A stretch of 64,000 nucleotides of DNA from the NCBI GenBank assembly GCA_963837635.1, contig CAWINY010000006.1, positions 806,001 through 870,000 of the forward strand, in the 5' to 3' direction. The stretch is from CAWINY01 sp963837635 (lineage in GTDB: Bacteria > Acidobacteriota > Terriglobia > Terriglobales > Acidobacteriaceae). The position numbers were made by a program, and so were the translations under genes. Below are positions 61,301-64,000 of this stretch, piece after piece; the first letter of the stretch is position 1; the number at the start of each line of letters is the position of its first letter. The notes below the pieces were generated by a model, which was not told the origin of the DNA, searched no databases, and was given only the letters and a program-made list of their open reading frames with translations.

Positions 61301-63007
61301 CATCACCATCTCTTCGCGGATGGGGTCGATGGGCGGGTTGGTCACCTGCGCGAACAACTGGCGGAAATAATTGAACAGCGGCTGCGGGCGATCGCTCAGG
61401 CAGGCCAGCGGCGTATCCGTGCCCATCGAGCCGATGGGCTCCTCGCCCTTGCCAGCCATGGGGCCGAGGATCGTCTTCAGGTCCTCATCGGTGTAGCCAA
61501 AGGCGCGCTGCCGCATCTGGATTGTATCGTGATCCGACCCAAGCACGCGGCGCGGCTCGGGCAGGTGATCCATGGTGATCTGGTTGCCGCGCAGCCATTC
61601 CGCGTACGGCTGTTGCGAATACAGCCGCTCCTTGAGCTCGCGGTCGGAGATGATGCGGCCCTCCACCGTATCCACCAGGAGCATCTTTCCGGGCTGTAGA
61701 CGGCCTTTCCGCTCTACATCCTCGGGCGGAATGGGAAGAACGCCGGTTTCCGACGCCATCACCACCAGGCCGTCCTTGGTGACTAGGTAGCGCGCGGGGC
61801 GCAGGCCGTTGCGGTCGAGCGTTGCGCCGATCACGCGCCCGTCGGTGAAGGCGATGGCGGCCGGTCCGTCCCACGGCTCCATCAGCGAAGCGTGGTACTC
61901 GTAGAAGGCGCGCTTCTCGGGCTTCATGTGCGGGTTGCTCGCCCAAGCTTCCGGGATCATCATCGCCATCGCATGCGGCAGCGTACGGCCAGAGAGCGTG
62001 AGCAGTTCCAGCACGTTGTCGAAGCAAGCGGAGTCGCTGCCGCCGGGTTGAACGATGGGCAGCAGCTTCTTGATGTCGTCGCCGAACAACGCGGTGGCGA
62101 GCAGCGATTGGCGGGCGTGCATCCAGTTCAGATTGCCCTTGAGGGTGTTGATCTCGCCGTTATGCGCCACATAGCGGAACGGATGCGCCAGGTGCCATGT
62201 CGGGAAGGTGTTGGTCGAAAAGCGCTGATGCACCAGGCAGAGGGCGCTGGTGAAGTCCGGATCCGAGAGCTCGCGGAAGAACTTCACAATCTGCGGCGCG
62301 AGCAGCAGGCCCTTGTACACGATGGTGCGAGCCGAAAACGACGGGATATAGAAAAAGCTTTTGTGTTCCAGGTCGGAGGCGGCGATCTCGTTTTCCGCGC
62401 GCCGGCGGATGACGTAAAGCTTGCGCTCCAGGGCGTCCTCGTCCATGCTGGGCGCCGCCTGCACGAAAAACTGCTCGATGTAGGGCTGCGAGGCCCGCGC
62501 CAGGCGCCCCACCGCGCTGCCGTCGCACGGGGTGTCGCGCCAGCCGAGCACTTCCAGGCCTTCCTCGCGGGTAATGCGTTCGAGGATGCCCTCGCAAATC
62601 AGCCGCTCCTGGCGGTCGACCGGGAGAAACGCCATGGCCACGCCGTACTGGCCGGGCTCAGGCAGGGTCATGCCAAGTTTCGGACATTCCCGGGCGAAGA
62701 AGGTATGCGGGATCTGGATCAGTAGGCCGGCACCGTCGCCGGTCTCCGGGTCGCAGCCCGCGGCGCCGCGATGGGTCAGGTTGATGAGAATCTCGATGCC
62801 CTTTTCCACGATCGCGTGGGAGCGCTCGCCCTTAATGTTGGCGACGAACCCTATGCCGCAGGCATCGTGCTCGTGGTCGGGGTCGTAAAGTCCTTGCGGA
62901 TCAGGCAGATCGAAGAATCCATCCGGCTGGTCGTGCCAGTCCTGAGGGGGGTCACAGGATTGATTCCCGTCGGCAGGGCGCAGATCTCCATTCGTACTAC
63001 AGTGCAT
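58337..63007 (-). CDS. gltB: Glutamate synthase large subunit
   Basis: 1556 aa; makes two glutamate from glutamine and 2-oxoglutarate. The class II amidotransferase nucleophile is Cys in EHDACGIGFVAN near residue 49. If the ATG 63007 start is right, about 48 residues would be removed as propeptide, as in GltB. The FMN domain contains the GGTGASPLSSIKHAGIPWELGL region. The [3Fe-4S] Cys are in GCIMMRKCHLNTCPVGIATQ. The C-terminal GXGXG beta-helix contains GGRIIVYPP and GEGFFNGVAGERFAVRNSGA. TATTAA lies 6 nt before ATG 63007 with no SD. Confidence 0.95.
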   Translation of the reverse strand: MHCSTNGDLRPADGNQSCDPPQDWHDQPDGFFDLPDPQGLYDPDHEHDACGIGFVANIKGERSHAIVEKGIEILINLTHRGAAGCDPETGDGAGLLIQIPHTFFARECPKLGMTLPEPGQYGVAMAFLPVDRQERLICEGILERITREEGLEVLGWRDTPCDGSAVGRLARASQPYIEQFFVQAAPSMDEDALERKLYVIRRRAENEIAASDLEHKSFFYIPSFSARTIVYKGLLLAPQIVKFFRELSDPDFTSALCLVHQRFSTNTFPTWHLAHPFRYVAHNGEINTLKGNLNWMHARQSLLATALFGDDIKKLLPIVQPGGSDSACFDNVLELLTLSGRTLPHAMAMMIPEAWASNPHMKPEKRAFYEYHASLMEPWDGPAAIAFTDGRVIGATLDRNGLRPARYLVTKDGLVVMASETGVLPIPPEDVERKGRLQPGKMLLVDTVEGRIISDRELKERLYSQQPYAEWLRGNQITMDHLPEPRRVLGSDHDTIQMRQRAFGYTDEDLKTILGPMAGKGEEPIGSMGTDTPLACLSDRPQPLFNYFRQLFAQVTNPPIDPIREEMVMSLENFVGRESNVLAETAEHCHTLKLEQPILTNRDLEKLRRVATGDLLAITLPALFRVKEGMTGLARALDALCRRASLAIDSGYTLLILSDRGVDEEFAPIPSLLALAAVHNHLVREEKRTQAALITESGEPREVMHFALLIGYGASAVNPYLAIETLEDLVQRGELPAEITAEVALKHFKKAINKGLLKTFSKMGISTLQSYCGAQVFEAIGLSKSLVEKYFTGTPSRIDGIGLDVLAREARIKHEFAFRPETDYEPELAIGGNYQYRAGGEYHLINPDSIAKLQQAVRQSSYDTFKEFAQGVDDQSRQLATLRGLIEFKKSDKQVPIEEVEPAKEIVKRFTTGAMSFGSISREAHETLAVAMNRVGGKSNTGEGGEDEERFIPLPNGDSRRSAIKQVASARFGVTMNYLVNADELQIKMAQGAKPGEGGQLPGHKVDETIARVRHSIPGVQLISPPPHHDIYSIEDLAQLIFDLKNANPQARISVKLVSEVGVGTVAAGVAKAHADVVLISGDSGGTGASPLSSIKHAGIPWELGLAETQQVLVMNDLRGRIRVQTDGKLQTGRDVAIAALLGAEEFGFATIPLIAMGCIMMRKCHLNTCPVGIATQDESLRKKFGGQPEHVVNFFFFVAEQVREIMAQLGFRKVDDMIGHVDRLDMRSALDHWKARGLDFSAILYNPPAPSRVARRCVQKQDHGLDNALDHQLIATATPAMETGTPVRIELPVRNVHRTVGTMLSGEVARRHGSAGLPDDTIHIKLNGSAGQSFGAFLAKGLTLELEGDGNDYVGKGLSGGRIIVYPPKNSTFAPEQNIVIGNVALYGATSGEGFFNGVAGERFAVRNSGATAIVEGLGDHGCEYMTRGLVVVLGKCGRNFAAGMTGGIAYIFDELSDFGVKRCNTAGVDLEEVIEPDDVNTLHTLIARHLELTGSPRARWLLDHWTESLTRFIKIFPHEYKRVLGIPRGQTACAKTQTVAAAGASDQTRFAWAK

Positions 63008-63013
63008 GTTAAG

Positions 63014-63019
63014 TTAATA
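63014..63019 (-). promoter_or_regulatory. -10-like TATTAA before gltB (leaderless candidate)
   Basis: TATTAA (63019-63014), then 6 nt, then ATG 63007. TTGTAC at 63043-63038 is a weak -35 with 18-nt spacing. Confidence 0.4.
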
Positions 63020-63058
63020 ACCGGATTGGGGATAAATGTACAACCGAGAGTTTCGATG

Positions 63059-63128
63059 GGGTGTATAAAAAAATTCAATGAGCCAGAGTATGGCCATTAA
63101 TGGCGTTTTCGTCCACAGTTGTGTATAA
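63059..63128. promoter_or_regulatory. A/T-rich gltB-proC gap with two DnaA-box-like sites
   Basis: TGTGTATAA at 63120-63128 is the reverse complement of TTATACACA, a perfect match to the DnaA box consensus. GGTGTATAA at 63060-63068 differs at one base. Both could simply be -10-type promoter DNA. Confidence 0.3.
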
Positions 63129-63146
63129 GCGTCTTGGCGTGAGGAG

Positions 63147-64000
63147 ATGAGTGTGTCTGTTAGCACTGCAACCGGCGAAAGTGCCGCTGCCGGAACGGAT
63201 TTGCGCAGTCAGGATTTGCGAAATCAACGAGTCGCGGTGATCGGCGCCGGCAAGATGGGCGGTATTTTGTTGAACGGCTTGCTGGGGCGGGGGCTTTTTT
63301 CACCCGAAAACACCGTCGCGACCGTGGGTCCTGGCGACCCGGCGCCGGTTTTGCCCCCTGATTTGAGGATTTCCATCGGCACCGACAACAAAGCGGCGGT
63401 CAGCGGGGCCGACATTGTCCTGCTCAGTGTCAAGCCGCAAACCTTGAAGGGCGTGCTGGAAGAGATCCGTCCAGTGGTGAAGCCCGGCCAGTTGTTCGTT
63501 TCGATCTGCGCCTCGGTGCCGACCGCCTACATGGAAAATCTGCTGGGCGAGGGTGTGCCCGTCGTGCGCGCCATGCCGAACACGCCGTGCATGCTCGGCT
63601 ACGGCATGACAGGTATCTGCAAGGGCAAGCACGCGGACCAGCGCCACCTGCTGCTGGCGCAGCGCATGTTCGACACCGTTGGTCGCACCGCGATCGTCGA
63701 CGAAAAACACATGGACGCGGTTACGGCGCTATCCGCCAGCGGTCCGGCGTATATCTATATCATCTTGGAGTCGCTGGCCGAGGCCGGGGTGAAGGTTGGC
63801 CTGCCGCGCGATCTTGCCACGCTATTGGCGGCGCAGACCACGCTTGGCGCCGCTCAGGCGGTGCTGCTGACGGGCCAGCATCCGGCGCTGCTGAAGGACG
63901 CGGTCACCACGCCGGCCGGCTGCACCATCGACGGCATTATGGAACTGGAAGAGGGCAAGCTGCGCGTGACGTTGATCAAGGCTGTTGTCCGAGCCACCAA
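63147..64000 (+). CDS. proC: Pyrroline-5-carboxylate reductase, 3' end outside window
   Basis: Last step of proline synthesis. 284 codons are visible and the frame is still open at the window edge. VAVIGAGKMGGILLNGLL near residue 35 is the NADP-binding GxGxMG motif. VLLSVKPQTLKGVLE, VVRAMPNTPCMLGYGMTGI and ALSASGPAYIYIILESLAEAG, then TPAGCTIDGIMELEE, are ProC signatures. About 30 unconserved residues precede the Rossmann fold. GAGGAG (63141-63146) directly touches ATG 63147, so GTG 63153, 6 nt after the SD, may be the true start. Confidence 0.94.
   Translation, partial: MSVSVSTATGESAAAGTDLRSQDLRNQRVAVIGAGKMGGILLNGLLGRGLFSPENTVATVGPGDPAPVLPPDLRISIGTDNKAAVSGADIVLLSVKPQTLKGVLEEIRPVVKPGQLFVSICASVPTAYMENLLGEGVPVVRAMPNTPCMLGYGMTGICKGKHADQRHLLLAQRMFDTVGRTAIVDEKHMDAVTALSASGPAYIYIILESLAEAGVKVGLPRDLATLLAAQTTLGAAQAVLLTGQHPALLKDAVTTPAGCTIDGIMELEEGKLRVTLIKAVVRAT

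Overview
The window is about 64 kb of G+C-rich bacterial chromosome with high coding density. The gene content suggests a Gram-negative acidobacterium of the Terriglobia/Koribacter type. It has an outer-membrane route (LpxD, TonB-dependent receptor, RlpA, Lnt, M48 protease), an MglA-type GTPase, a CarD regulator, a FIST sensor and several small conserved proteins I associate with Acidobacteriota. That assignment is inference. No rRNA, tRNA or CRISPR array was recognised.

Layout. 1-3802: arginine operon argF(partial)-argG-argH plus a GNAT enzyme that probably makes N-acetylglutamate. 4063-13430: MglA GTPase, M48 protease, a lone ClpB-D2-like AAA+ ATPase, ilvE, pilT, a DehI-family protein divergent from a RibD-domain reductase, and cspA. 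13752-16750: lnt and prfB. 16908-22849: cation transporter, MarR regulator divergent from a TonB receptor, yceH, a CDP-alcohol phosphatidyltransferase coupled to greA, and carD. 22954-33409: ruvX, a stand-alone Smr protein, miaA behind a tiny membrane ORF, the queuosine genes queD-queE-queC, a TPR lipoprotein-like secreted protein, gamma carbonic anhydrase, hisS and aspS. 33648-41975: signalling block (DUF72 protein, divergent KdpE-like regulator and KdpD-like kinase, an IS5-family element, a hybrid kinase coupled to a FIST sensor, thiD). 42367-48401: rlpA, pyrF, an IS110-family element beside gene debris, a REC-PAS protein and lpxD. 48875-64000: a CCA-type nucleotidyltransferase with a histone-H1-like tail, an anti-sigma/STAS pair, an AhpD-like gene with an in-frame UGA, a glycosyltransferase and MFS exporter, thiE, gltD-gltB and the start of proC.

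Three recoding events are visible: the classic +1 frameshift in prfB, a -1 frameshift signal in the IS5 transposase, and an in-frame UGA in a CxxC-type thiol enzyme followed by a hairpin of bacterial SECIS geometry (probable selenoprotein, 52309-52833). The last is the strongest discovery candidate.

The second striking property is the density of short dispersed inverted repeats. At least a dozen sequence families occupy almost every intergenic gap, often several per gap. One copy lies in frame inside a glycosyltransferase gene. A third pattern is a set of genes whose start codon lies only 6-7 nt after a -10-like hexamer and lacks a Shine-Dalgarno sequence, suggesting leaderless transcripts (lnt, pyrF, thiD, gltB, the KdpD-like kinase and a 42-aa membrane ORF).
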